Shown here: positions 40,984 to 49,558 of the stretch, piece after piece
Numbering within the stretch: position 1 is the first letter of the stretch
Layout of the letters: each line of letters starts with the position of its first letter
Source of the DNA: Thermomonas flagellata
GTDB taxonomy: Bacteria > Pseudomonadota > Gammaproteobacteria > Xanthomonadales > Xanthomonadaceae
Assembly: GCF_022419185.1 (NCBI RefSeq)
Contig: NZ_JAJOZK010000010.1
Location: forward strand, 59,968 to 123,967
Length of the DNA stretch: 64,000 bases
Direction of reading: 5' to 3'
Position numbers and translations under genes: made by a program
The notes under the pieces: model-generated
Database searches by the model: none
What the model was told of the DNA's origin: nothing
The model's input: the letters and a program-made list of their open reading frames with translations, nothing else

Positions 40984-43900
40984 GGCCGCGGCGCGCCCCC
41001 CGCGAGCGGGTCGTCCTCGTGCGCCAGCGCCTCCGCCAGCGCCTGTGCCTCGCGCCGCGCGCGCCGGCCGCGCTCGGCATAGGCCGCGTCGGAGCGGCGG
41101 TCGAGCAGGTCGTACACCACCGGGATCACCACCAGGGTCAGCAGGGTGGACACCAGCAGGCCACCGATCACGGTGATCGCCATCGGGCTGCGCACCTCCG
41201 CGCCCTCGCCGAAGGCCAGCGCCAGCGGCAGGAAGCCAAACACCGCGGTCAGGGTGGTCATCATGATCGGGCGCAGGCGCGAGCGCGCGCCCTCCACCAG
41301 CGCCTCGCGCTTGGGCATCCCCGCCTCGCGCAGCTGGTTGACCTTGTCGATCAGGATGATCGCGTTCTTGACCACCAGCCCGACCAGCAGGATCAGGCCG
41401 ATGAACACCACCACCGACACCGGCGAGCGCGTCAGCAGCAGCGCCGCGACCGCGCCGACCAGCGCCAGCGGGATGGTGAACAGGATCACGAACGGATGCA
41501 GCAGCGACTCGAACTGCGAGGCCATCACCAGGTAGACCAGGAACACCGCCAGCGCGAACGCGAACAGCAGCGAGCGCAGGGATTCGCCGAGCTCCTGGCC
41601 CTGGCCGCCGATGCGCACCGCGATGTCGGTGCCGAGCGGGTCGCGGGCGACCATGCGCTCGACCTCGGCGATCGCGCTGCCGAGGTCGATACCGCGCAGG
41701 TTGGCGGACACGATCGCGACCCGGCGCTGGTCGGCGCGGTGGATCTCGCTGGGGCCGGTGGTGGCGACCACGTCGGCCACCTCGGCCAGCTCGACCGGCG
41801 CGCCGCGCCCGGGGTTCACGATCAGCCGGCGGATGTCCTCCAGCGAGGCGCGGTCGGCGGCGCGCGCGCGTACCAGCACGTCGATCTTGCGGTCGCGCAC
41901 GCCGTAGCGGGTGGCGACCTCGCCGCGCACCTTGTTGACCACGGCGTCGGCAATCTGGCGGGTGGTCAGGCCGAGCGCGGCCGCGCGCTCTTGGTCGAAG
42001 CGGATCTGGATCTCGGGGAAGCCCTGCTCCACGCTGGACTTGACGTCGGCGTAGTGCGGGTTGGCGCGCAGCAGCGCGGCGAGCTTGCTGCCGGCGGCGC
42101 GAATGGTGTCGAGGTCGTTGCCCTCGACCTCGATCTCCAGCGGCGGCGACAGGCTGAACAGCTCCGGCCGGCTGAAATCGACCTGCACCCCGGGGATGCG
42201 CTGCACGCTGCGGCGCAGGGCCTCGGTCAGCGGCGCCTCCGCGCTGCGGTCCTGCATCACCACGGTCAGGCGGCCGATGTTCTCGCCGCTCTCGCTGGGG
42301 CTGGCATCCAGCCGGGTGCCGCTGCCGGACACGCCGTACAGCAGGCGCACCCCGGCATCCTTGGCATGCGCGGCCTGCACCTCGCGCAGCACCGCGTCGG
42401 TGCGCGCCAGCGGGGTGCCGGGCGCGAGCTTCGCGGTCATCTCGAAGCGGTCCTGCGCCAGCTGCGGGATGAGGTCGGTGCCCAGCAGCGGCAGCGCCGC
42501 CAGGGTCGCCGCGAACGCGAGCCCCGCCACCGCCAGCACCGGCGCCGGCCGCGCCAGCGCCTTCGGCAGCAGGCGCAGGTAGGCGCGCTCGGCGCGCGCG
42601 TAGGGCGCCATCGCCAGGTCGCTGGCCTTGCCCATCACCGGCCCGACCAGCGCGGCCAGCAGGCGCCAGGCGCGCACCAGCGCCCACACCAGGCCGAAGA
42701 AGGCATAGCGCAGCAACGCGCCCAGCCCGCGCCAGACGGCGACCGCGGGCCGCTGCCAGGCATGGGTCGGCTGCCAGCGCGGGCGCGGCGGCTCCTCCGG
42801 GAAGGCCAGCGGCGCGCGCCCCTTGAGCGAGCTGAGCATCGGGATCAGGGTCATCGCCACCAAGAGCGAGACCGCGATCGCGATCGCCACCGTCAGCGCC
42901 TGGTCGCGGAACAGCTGGCCGGCGATGCCCTGCACGAACACCAGCGGCAGGAACACCGCGATCGTGGTCAGGGTCGAGGCGACCACCGCCATGCTCACCT
43001 CGCGGGTGCCGCTGATCGCGGCCTCGAGGATGCCCAAGCCGCGCTCGCGCGCCTTGGCGATGGATTCGAGCACCACGATCGAGTCGTCCACCACCAGCCC
43101 GGTCGCAAGCGCGAGGCCGCCGAGCGACATCACGTTCAGCGACAGCCCGAGCTGGCCCATGAAGAAGAAAGTGGCGACGATCGACACCGGCAAGGACAGG
43201 CTGATCACGAAGGTGCTCCAGCCGTCGCGCAGGAACAGGAAGATCACCAGCACCGCCAGCACGCCGCCGATCAGCGCGTCCAGCTTGACGTCGGCGATCG
43301 CGTGGCGGATGAAGACCGACTGGTCCTCGATCACGTCCAGCTGCATGTCGCGCGGCAGGCGCTCGCGGATCTGCGCCAGCCGCTTCTGCAGGGCGTCGGC
43401 GGTGGCCACGGTGTTGGCGTCGCCTTCCTTGTAGATCGCCAGCTCCACCGCCTCGCGGCCGTCGAGGCGGATGATCGACTCGCGCTCCTTGTGGCCCTGG
43501 CGTACCTCGGCCACGTCGCGCAGGCGCACCGCCTGCGCCGGGGCCTGCGCCTGGTCCTGCCCGCCCTGCGCCAGCGCGGCCATCACCCGCGCGTCGCCGC
43601 TGGCGGCGGCCAGCCGCATCGCCTGGTCGGCGGCACTGTTGCCGGCATTGGCCGCGGGGCGCGGGGTCAGCAGCAGGTTGCGGATCTCGTCGATCCCGGC
43701 GAACTGGTTGACCGTGCGCACCAGGTAGCGCTGGCTGCCCTCCTCCAGGCGCCCGGCGGACACGTTGACGTTCTCCTGCTGCAGCCGCTGCACCACGCTG
43801 TCCAGCGACAGCCCGTACTGCGCCAGCTTGCGCTGGTCGACATCGACCTGGATCTCGTCCTCGAGGCCGCCGCCGACCTTGACCGCCGCGACCCCGTCCA

Positions 43901-44456
43901 CCGGCTCCAGCCGGCGCTTGAGGTCGTCCTCGGCATAGCGGCGCAGTTCGGTCAGCTGGCGAATCGCGGCCTCGCCGTCGGCCGCCGCGCGCGCCGACAG
44001 CGCCAGGCGCATGATCGGCTGGGTCGAGGGGTTGAAGCGCAGCAGCACCGGCGGCTTGGCGTCCAGCGGGAACTGCAGCGACTCCATCTTGTCGCGCACG
44101 TCCAGGCTGGCCTGGTCCATGTTGGTGCCCCAGGCGAATTCGAGCACCACGTCCGACTGCCCGGCGCGCGAGACCGACTTCATCCGGCGCAGGCCCTTCA
44201 CCACGCCGAGCGCCTCCTCAGCGGGCCTGGTGATCAGGGTCTCGACCTCGGCCGGCGCGGCGCCGGGATAGTCCGTGCGCACGGTCAGGGTCGGGTAGCT
44301 GAGGTCCGGCAGCAGGTTGACCTTGAGCTCGGACAGCGCGATCAGGCCGAACAGCACCAGGGTCAGGGTGAACATCGCCACCGTGACCCGCCGGCGGGTG
44401 GCGAATTCGACCAGGCTGAACCCGCGGCCGGACACCGGCGGCAGCGGCGTGCTCAT
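40980..44456 (-). CDS. RND efflux permease, first permease of the operon, with extra inter-domain segment
   Basis: 1158 residues, about 110 longer than usual. N terminus FATRRRVTVAMFTLTLVLFG; porter domain YPGAAPAEVETLITRPAEEA; relay helix GLVVDDSIVVLESIAKARE; second-half LVGLVVKNAIILIDKVNQLRE and the C-terminal cytoplasmic ALAEALAHED tail. Roughly residues 545-630, between helix 6 and helix 7, form an added segment with Pro/Arg-rich stretches and hydrophobic runs (YAFFGLVWALVRAWRLLAAL). The porter domain also has a Gln/Ala-rich insert near 270-310. It follows the adaptor with a 4-base overlap. Confidence 0.92.
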   Translation of the reverse strand: MSTPLPPVSGRGFSLVEFATRRRVTVAMFTLTLVLFGLIALSELKVNLLPDLSYPTLTVRTDYPGAAPAEVETLITRPAEEALGVVKGLRRMKSVSRAGQSDVVLEFAWGTNMDQASLDVRDKMESLQFPLDAKPPVLLRFNPSTQPIMRLALSARAAADGEAAIRQLTELRRYAEDDLKRRLEPVDGVAAVKVGGGLEDEIQVDVDQRKLAQYGLSLDSVVQRLQQENVNVSAGRLEEGSQRYLVRTVNQFAGIDEIRNLLLTPRPAANAGNSAADQAMRLAAASGDARVMAALAQGGQDQAQAPAQAVRLRDVAEVRQGHKERESIIRLDGREAVELAIYKEGDANTVATADALQKRLAQIRERLPRDMQLDVIEDQSVFIRHAIADVKLDALIGGVLAVLVIFLFLRDGWSTFVISLSLPVSIVATFFFMGQLGLSLNVMSLGGLALATGLVVDDSIVVLESIAKARERGLGILEAAISGTREVSMAVVASTLTTIAVFLPLVFVQGIAGQLFRDQALTVAIAIAVSLLVAMTLIPMLSSLKGRAPLAFPEEPPRPRWQPTHAWQRPAVAVWRGLGALLRYAFFGLVWALVRAWRLLAALVGPVMGKASDLAMAPYARAERAYLRLLPKALARPAPVLAVAGLAFAATLAALPLLGTDLIPQLAQDRFEMTAKLAPGTPLARTDAVLREVQAAHAKDAGVRLLYGVSGSGTRLDASPSESGENIGRLTVVMQDRSAEAPLTEALRRSVQRIPGVQVDFSRPELFSLSPPLEIEVEGNDLDTIRAAGSKLAALLRANPHYADVKSSVEQGFPEIQIRFDQERAAALGLTTRQIADAVVNKVRGEVATRYGVRDRKIDVLVRARAADRASLEDIRRLIVNPGRGAPVELAEVADVVATTGPSEIHRADQRRVAIVSANLRGIDLGSAIAEVERMVARDPLGTDIAVRIGGQGQELGESLRSLLFAFALAVFLVYLVMASQFESLLHPFVILFTIPLALVGAVAALLLTRSPVSVVVFIGLILLVGLVVKNAIILIDKVNQLREAGMPKREALVEGARSRLRPIMMTTLTAVFGFLPLALAFGEGAEVRSPMAITVIGGLLVSTLLTLVVIPVVYDLLDRRSDAAYAERGRRARREAQALAEALAHEDDPLAGGAPRP

Positions 44457-45577
44457 GGTGCGCCCTGCGCGCGCGCGGCGGAGGTGCCGATCACCTGCAC
44501 CGGGCTGCCGTCGCGCAGCGCGGACTTGCCGGCGACCACCACCTGCGCGCCGGGCGCCAGCCCGCGCCGCACTTCCACCCACGGGCCGTCGATGTAGCCG
44601 GTCTGCAGTTCGACCCGGCGCGCCTTGCCGCCCTCCACCACGTACACCGCGGGCGTGCCGCCATCGTCCAGCAACGCGCTGCGCGGGATCACCAGCGCAT
44701 CCGCGCGGCGGTCGTATTCGATCCGGATGCGGCCGAACATGCCCGGCTGCAATTCCCCCTCGCCGTCGACGCCGACTACCACCCGGAAGGTGCCGCTGCC
44801 GGCGTCCACCACCGGCGCGACCCGCTCGATGCGGCCGGCGAAGCTGCGCCCGGGCAGCGCGTCCACCTGCAGCTGCACCGCCTGGCCGGGGCGCAGCACT
44901 TCCAGTTCCCGCTCCGGCACGTTGAGGGTGGCCTGCAGGCGGCTCGTGTCCACGATGGTCATGATCGGGGTGTTGATCTGCACCAGGTTGCCGGGCTTGA
45001 TGCTGCGGCTGGCGACCACGCCCGCGATCGGCGCGGTGACGGTGCCGTAGGACAGCTCGAGGGTGGCCAGGCGGTAGGCCGCGCGCGCGTTCTCGAGGTC
45101 GAACTTGAGCTGGTCGAGGTCGTTGGCGCTGACCAGCTGCTGCGCCGCGAGCTGGGTCGCGCGGCGGTAGTTGGCCTCCAGCTTGCGCAGCTGGGCCTCG
45201 GCCTGCGCCGCCTGCAGCGCGGCGCGGTCGCGGTCGATCCGCACCAGCGGCTGCCCGGCGCGCACGCGATCGCCGACGTCGGCCAGCACCTGCAGCGCGA
45301 TGCCGGAGGTCTTGGCCACGACCTGGGCCTCCGCCTGCGCTTCCAGCGGCGCGGTCCCGGCGTAGCTGGCGGCGATCGGGCGGCGCTCGGCGCGCGCCAC
45401 CTCCACCGGCACCGCCTCCGCGGCCTTGGCGGCCGCGCCCGGCTTGCCGCCGGCCTCCGCTGTGCCGGGGCGGCCCTGGCACGCACCCAGCGCCAGCGCC
45501 ATGGCCAGCGGCAGCGTCAACCAGGGCCAACGGTGGAGCGGGCGGACAGCGGAGCGAAGGGCGGCGTGGCAGGGCAT
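44453..45577 (-). CDS. RND periplasmic adaptor lipoprotein
   Basis: Membrane-fusion protein that links pump and outer-membrane channel. 374 residues from the ATG at 45577. The lipoprotein signal ends MALALGACQG at about residue 33. Lipoyl halves are KTSGIALQVLADVGDRVRAGQPL and TVTAPIAGVVASRSIKPGNLV (each read in part), with a coiled-coil hairpin between (QAAQAEAQLRKLEANYRRATQLAAQ region). A beta-barrel and a membrane-proximal domain follow. First gene of the three-gene efflux operon; all joints overlap by 4 bases. Confidence 0.93.
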   Translation of the reverse strand: MPCHAALRSAVRPLHRWPWLTLPLAMALALGACQGRPGTAEAGGKPGAAAKAAEAVPVEVARAERRPIAASYAGTAPLEAQAEAQVVAKTSGIALQVLADVGDRVRAGQPLVRIDRDRAALQAAQAEAQLRKLEANYRRATQLAAQQLVSANDLDQLKFDLENARAAYRLATLELSYGTVTAPIAGVVASRSIKPGNLVQINTPIMTIVDTSRLQATLNVPERELEVLRPGQAVQLQVDALPGRSFAGRIERVAPVVDAGSGTFRVVVGVDGEGELQPGMFGRIRIEYDRRADALVIPRSALLDDGGTPAVYVVEGGKARRVELQTGYIDGPWVEVRRGLAPGAQVVVAGKSALRDGSPVQVIGTSAARAQGAP

Positions 45578-45732
45578 GGGGGCAGCCTTATTGGTGTTGT
45601 AGTCAAGTATGTCACCCGCCTCCGACGCCCGACATGCGCCGAAGGTCATGCCGCTACGCAGCCAGACGATGCTTGGACTCGCCGATGCCGCGCGCGCCCG
45701 CGGCACGCGTGGATTCCCGCAGCGGCGGACGG

Positions 45733-45749
45733 GGCCGATATACTCGGCC
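45733..45749 (+). promoter_or_regulatory. Inverted repeat over the -10 of the cytochrome operon
   Basis: GGCCGA-TATAC-TCGGCC, perfect 6-base arms, with the -10-like TATACT (45739-45744) inside. No good -35 is visible at the right distance, so an activator or a repressor acting here is possible. It lies about 60 bases before the first cytochrome gene, in the gap divergent from the efflux operon. Confidence 0.45.
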
Positions 45750-45807
45750 AAATGCGTGTCGTTCGCGGCACTCCCCTCAAGCCCCTGACAGGACGGACCG
45801 TTCATCC

Positions 45808-46203
45808 ATGAAGCTACTGTTGCCGATCGCCGCCAGCCTCAGCCTGGCCCTCGCCGCGTTCGCGGTGACCGCGCAGGACGCCGCCGCCCCCGCTGCCCCG
45901 GCCACGGACGCGCAGGCCGCCCCCGCCGCCGACGCCGCGCCCGGCGAACTCAAGGGCGACCCGATGCGCGGCAAGGGCCTGGTCTACACCTGCAAGGGCT
46001 GCCACGGCATCCCCGGCTACAAGAACGCCTATCCGAGCTACCACGTACCGAAGATCGGCGGGCAGTCGGCGGCCTACCTGAGCGCGGCGCTCAACGAATA
46101 CCGCAGCGGCAACCGCAAGCACCCGACCATGCAGGCGCAGGCGCAGAGCTTCTCCGAGCAGGACATCGCCGACATCGCCGCCTACCTGTCCAGCATCAAG
46201 TGA
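45808..46203 (+). CDS. Class I c-type cytochrome, periplasmic
   Basis: 131 residues. Signal peptide MKLLLPIAASLSLALAAFAVTA, then an Ala/Pro-rich linker. Haem site CKGCH (about residue 62) and axial Met in the segment HPTMQAQAQSFSEQDI. This is the cytochrome c553/c4-like layout found as electron carriers to terminal oxidases or as accessory subunits. Followed directly by a second cytochrome; the two share the IGGQ/LGGQ-A-x-Y-L element and the closing IADIAAY/IADVAAY helix, so they are probably a tandem duplication. Confidence 0.92.
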   Translation: MKLLLPIAASLSLALAAFAVTAQDAAAPAAPATDAQAAPAADAAPGELKGDPMRGKGLVYTCKGCHGIPGYKNAYPSYHVPKIGGQSAAYLSAALNEYRSGNRKHPTMQAQAQSFSEQDIADIAAYLSSIK

Positions 46204-46211
46204 GCCGCGCC

Positions 46212-46652
46212 ATGACCCAGACCCGTCAGTCCCTCGTCCTCGCCGCGGCCCTGCTGGCCCTGACCGCCTGCGCCAAGCACGAAACCCCGGCCGAGGCCGC
46301 CGCCGAAGCGGCCGCCGCGCCGCACACCTCGTCCTCCGCCGGCCTGCCGGCCGGCGACGCCGCCGCCGGCAAGCTGATCGCGACCCAGGGCGCGGGCGGC
46401 GCGAGTTGCACCTCCTGCCACGGCGAGGAAGGCAACGCGCCGATCGTGGACACCTACCCCAAGCTCGGCGGCCAGTACGCCGACTACCTCGCGCACGCGC
46501 TGGTCGCCTACCGCTCCGGCGCGCGCAGCGGCGGCAATGCCGCGATCATGGCCAGCCAGGCGGCCAACCTGACCGACCAGCAGATCGCCGACGTGGCCGC
46601 CTACTTCGCCAGCGTGCCGGGCAAGCTGCACGACCTGCACGACGCGAACTGA
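46212..46652 (+). CDS. Class I c-type cytochrome, lipoprotein form
   Basis: 146 residues from the ATG at 46212; a GTG at 46200 overlapping the previous stop is an alternative start. The signal ends LLALTACAKH with a good lipobox (Cys about residue 20), so this copy is membrane-anchored while its upstream sister is soluble. Haem site CTSCH near residue 73, axial Met probably in AIMASQAANLT. Tandem with the previous gene, 8 bases apart. Confidence 0.92.
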   Translation: MTQTRQSLVLAAALLALTACAKHETPAEAAAEAAAAPHTSSSAGLPAGDAAAGKLIATQGAGGASCTSCHGEEGNAPIVDTYPKLGGQYADYLAHALVAYRSGARSGGNAAIMASQAANLTDQQIADVAAYFASVPGKLHDLHDAN

Positions 46653-46695
46653 CGGCGCGGGGCGATCGCCCGCCTACCGCCGGCCCATGCGAAAA

Positions 46696-46735
46696 GACCC
46701 GGTCGCGCAGGCGGGTGCCTGTCGGCGGCCGGGTC
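46696..46735 (+). terminator. Hairpin after the cytochrome pair
   Basis: Outer arms GACCCGG (46696-46702) and CCGGGTC (46729-46735) enclose an inner stem CAGGC/GCCTG (46708-46721), making a two-level hairpin 43 bases after the second cytochrome. A T-run is lacking. Confidence 0.5.
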
Positions 46736-46801
46736 CAGGTCCGGGCGATTTTCGCGCCGTCCGGCGGAATTGTTCCCGGACGCGCGTACCCTGGCAGCCT
46801 T

Positions 46802-46834
46802 CGGATTAGGGATGAGTTAGGGACGGGTTAGCGA
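46802..46834. repeat. Three tandem 11-base repeats
   Basis: CGGATTAGGGA, TGAGTTAGGGA and CGGGTTAGCGA stand head to tail with no spacer, sharing the core GTTAGGGA-like octamer. The last overlaps a small imperfect hairpin (GGGTTAGC/GCTAAACCC). It lies in the non-coding stretch between the cytochrome hairpin and the convergent HExxH protein gene. The rest of 46653-46924 shows no gene. Confidence 0.5.
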
Positions 46835-46924
46835 TTTGCTAAACCCGCGAACAGGCGGACTGGCACGGCACGGCGGGCCGGATCTCTGTGCACGTCGGCC
46901 TGTCGCCGGCGGCGTCCGCCCTGC

Positions 46925-47368
46925 TCACGGGCGCGGCCACGGCCACCAGCCGCGGCCGGTCAGGGCATAGCGGTCGGCCGCGCGCTCGAAGCGGTTGCGC
47001 ACGTGGATGCCGCCGCACAGGAAATACAGCGGCAGGAACAACGGCCCCAGCAGCATCGCCTGCCACACGTGCGCGCGCTCGTGGTCGCGCAGGCGGATCG
47101 GCGGATCCGCGGACAGCCCGGCGTGGCAGGCATAGGTGCGGCAGGCCACGTCCAGGCCGTCGCCGGTGTGCAGGATCACGTTGCCCAGGGTCAGCGCCCC
47201 GCCCGGCCCCCACGGCATGCGCGCGAAGGCCAGCGCGGGCTCGCGCCGCAGCAGGTAGGGCCGCGCCCCGAACGGCAGCGCCGCCAGCCCCGCCAGCAGC
47301 CCGAGCAGGCTGTTGGGCAGCGTCCACAGCATGCCCAGCAGCCGCAGCGGCGCGTGCGCCCGGCGCAT
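46925..47368 (-). CDS. Small membrane protein with HExxH-like motif
   Basis: 147 residues. A hydrophobic N-terminal part (about 12-33), then LTLGNVILHTGDGLDV and, near residue 95, LRDHERAHVWQAMLLGPLFLPLYF, which contains HERAH, an HExxH zinc-site pattern next to a hydrophobic helix. The C terminus has NRFERAADRYA, where Glu followed by Asp/Arg could give a third ligand. It looks like a small integral-membrane metallopeptidase remnant or family of unknown role. It starts 6 bases after the phaC stop and is probably co-transcribed with phaEC. Confidence 0.65.
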   Translation of the reverse strand: MRRAHAPLRLLGMLWTLPNSLLGLLAGLAALPFGARPYLLRREPALAFARMPWGPGGALTLGNVILHTGDGLDVACRTYACHAGLSADPPIRLRDHERAHVWQAMLLGPLFLPLYFLCGGIHVRNRFERAADRYALTGRGWWPWPRP

Positions 47369-47374
47369 GCCGCC

Positions 47375-48442
47375 TCAGCCGCGCGCGGCCAGCCAGTCGT
47401 GGATGGTCTGCGGCACCAGGCTCTGGGCGCGCCCGGACACGTAGATGCCGATGTGCCCACCGGGGAAGGACAGCTCGGTGTAGTCCTCGCTGCCGACCAG
47501 CCGGCGCAGCGCGCGCGAGGCGTCCGGCGGCACCAGGTGGTCCTGCTCGGCGTAGATGTTGAGCACCGGCATGCCGACCATGCCGAGGTCGACCGCGGCC
47601 TCGCCGATGCGGGCGCTGCCGGCGACGAACGCATTGTCCTGGAAGAACTGGCGGTCGAACTCGCGGAACGCCTCGCCGGCCTGGTCGGGCGAATCGAAGA
47701 TCCACTGCTCCATGCGCAGGAAGTCCTGCAGCGCCTTGCGGTCGTCCAGCAGGTCGAGCAGGCCGACGTACTTCTGCGCGAACAGCCGCCACGGCTTGAG
47801 CATCAGGTAGGTCAGGTTCATCAGGTCGGCCGGGATGTTGCCCAGGGTGTCGACCAGCCGGTCCACGTCGATCCGGCGGTTCCAGTTGGACAGCATGTTG
47901 TCCGCGGTGTGGAAGTCCACCGGGGTGACCATGGTGATCAGGTTCTGCACCCGTTCCGGATGCAGCGCAGCCTGGCACAGCGAGAACACCCCGCCCTGGC
48001 AGATGCCGAGCAGATTGACCGCCGGCAGGCCGTGCGCGCGGCACAGGTACTCCAGGGCACCGCCGAGGTAGCGCTCGACGTAGTCCTCGAGGGTGAGGAA
48101 GCGGTCGGAGCGGTCCGGGTAGCCCCAGTCGAGGATGTAGACGTCCTCGCCGCGCGCCAGCAGGCCCTTCACCAGCGAGCGGTCCTCCTGCAGGTCCACC
48201 ATGTACGGGCGGTTGACCAGCGCGTACGCGATCAGGATCGGCACCCGCGCGGTCGGCGGCCGCTCGCCGCGGTAGCGGTAGAGCACGGTCTTGTCGCACC
48301 GCCAGACCGGCACTCGCGGGGTCGCGCCCACGTGCACGTCGCCGAGGTCGCGCAGGGTGGACAGCCCGGCCTGCAGCTTGCGCTGCAGCTGCAGCGCCTC
48401 GGCGGCCAGGGATTCGGGGGTGATAGCGAGCGGGCCGGTCAT
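47375..48442 (-). CDS. phaC: Class III polyhydroxyalkanoate synthase, PhaC subunit
   Basis: Polymerises 3-hydroxybutyryl-CoA to PHB at the granule surface, together with PhaE. 355 residues, the short length of class III. Active Cys in the lipase-like box GICQGG (about residue 150), catalytic Asp in YAEQDHLVPP and His in FPGGHIGIYVSG. The start overlaps the phaE stop by 4 bases. Order is phaE then phaC. Confidence 0.95.
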   Translation of the reverse strand: MTGPLAITPESLAAEALQLQRKLQAGLSTLRDLGDVHVGATPRVPVWRCDKTVLYRYRGERPPTARVPILIAYALVNRPYMVDLQEDRSLVKGLLARGEDVYILDWGYPDRSDRFLTLEDYVERYLGGALEYLCRAHGLPAVNLLGICQGGVFSLCQAALHPERVQNLITMVTPVDFHTADNMLSNWNRRIDVDRLVDTLGNIPADLMNLTYLMLKPWRLFAQKYVGLLDLLDDRKALQDFLRMEQWIFDSPDQAGEAFREFDRQFFQDNAFVAGSARIGEAAVDLGMVGMPVLNIYAEQDHLVPPDASRALRRLVGSEDYTELSFPGGHIGIYVSGRAQSLVPQTIHDWLAARG

Positions 48443-49491
48443 GCGCGCGGGCTCCGACGGCGACGGGAGGCGGTGGGCACAGGCGCCCGCGCCGGACGCT
48501 TCGGCTTGGCCGCCGGGGCCGCCTTGGCCACCTTGCGCGGCTTGGCCGGCGCAGGCTCGGCCTGCGCGGACGGCGAGGATGGCGCACGGCGAGATGACGC
48601 AGTCGGTGCCGCGGTGGGCGTCGCCGCCTCCCCCCGCTGCGCCTGCAGCGCCCGCACGGCGCGCTGCAACTCGGCGATCTTGCGGTGCGCGGCGTCCAGT
48701 TCGGTGCGGGTCGGCAGCCCGAGCAGGTTGGCCTGCGCCTCCGCGATCGCCTGCGCGCGGCTGCGCAGCTCCATCTGCGCGTTCACCAGCGCGCCGTAGG
48801 CGTCGCGGTACTCGGGCGAGAGCGCCATCTGCGCATAGGCCTCCTCCGCGGCATCCACCCACAGGTCGAACAGCTCGCGCGCGCGGGTCAGCTGGCGGCC
48901 GGGCGCCGCGTGCTCGCGCAGCTTGGCCTCGAACCGCGCGAACGCGTCCTCCGAAGCCTGCCCGAGCAGCCCCTGCCAGGCCCGCAGCGCGTCCTGCCAC
49001 TGCAGCTGGGCGCGCGCCAGCGCCTGCAGCCGCTCCTGGTGCTCGCGGGTGAAGCCGAACGCCGGCAGCGCCAGCCATGCCTGCGCCTCGCGGCCCAGGC
49101 CCTGCAGCCACGGCGCCAGCGCCTCGTTCCAGCCCTGCCAGTCGGCCAGCCCGGGCCCGCGCATGCCTTGCAGCAGCTCGCGCATGGGATCGCCGAGCGC
49201 GCGCCGCCAAGCCGCGGCCACCTCGTCGGCGCCCGGATCGCGGCCGGCGAACTGCGCGGCCACCTGCTGCATGCGCGCCAGCCAGTCCCCGCCCTGGGCC
49301 GCAGCGTGCGCGGTGCTGGCGAACGGATCCTGCCAGCCGAGCCCGGCGAGCTGGCGCTGCCACTGCTGCAGCAGGCCGGCAAATCCGTCGCCGGCCGTGG
49401 GCGCCGGCGGCGCCGCGCCGCGCAAGGCCTCGCCCCACGCCTCCCAATACCGGCGTGCGAGCGCCGCGAAATCCTGCGTGTCCTGGGCCAT
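48439..49491 (-). CDS. phaE: Class III PHA synthase, PhaE subunit
   Basis: Activating partner of PhaC. 350 residues. The N-terminal ALARRYWEAWGEALRG is followed by several helices, then the PhaE core AEEAYAQMALSPEYRDAYGALVNAQMELR (seen in parts) and LGLPTRTELDAAHRKIAELQRAVRAL, a coiled-coil-like end. The last 70 residues are Ala/Pro/Lys-rich, like a phasin or histone H1 tail (AKPRKVAKAAPAAKPKR), suited to granule or DNA binding. Overlaps phaC by 4 bases. Confidence 0.92.
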   Translation of the reverse strand: MAQDTQDFAALARRYWEAWGEALRGAAPPAPTAGDGFAGLLQQWQRQLAGLGWQDPFASTAHAAAQGGDWLARMQQVAAQFAGRDPGADEVAAAWRRALGDPMRELLQGMRGPGLADWQGWNEALAPWLQGLGREAQAWLALPAFGFTREHQERLQALARAQLQWQDALRAWQGLLGQASEDAFARFEAKLREHAAPGRQLTRARELFDLWVDAAEEAYAQMALSPEYRDAYGALVNAQMELRSRAQAIAEAQANLLGLPTRTELDAAHRKIAELQRAVRALQAQRGEAATPTAAPTASSRRAPSSPSAQAEPAPAKPRKVAKAAPAAKPKRPARAPVPTASRRRRSPRA

Positions 49492-49558
49492 GGCTCCTCC
49501 GCTGTCGGCGGCATGCTAGCAACGCGGGGGAGACGCCGCCATGACGCGGCCGCCGCGC

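Noticed and set aside
45590..45620. TTGTAGTCAA operator before the efflux adaptor
   Set aside because: Arms of only three bases (TTG/CAA); too weak to support a site, and no clear promoter around it.
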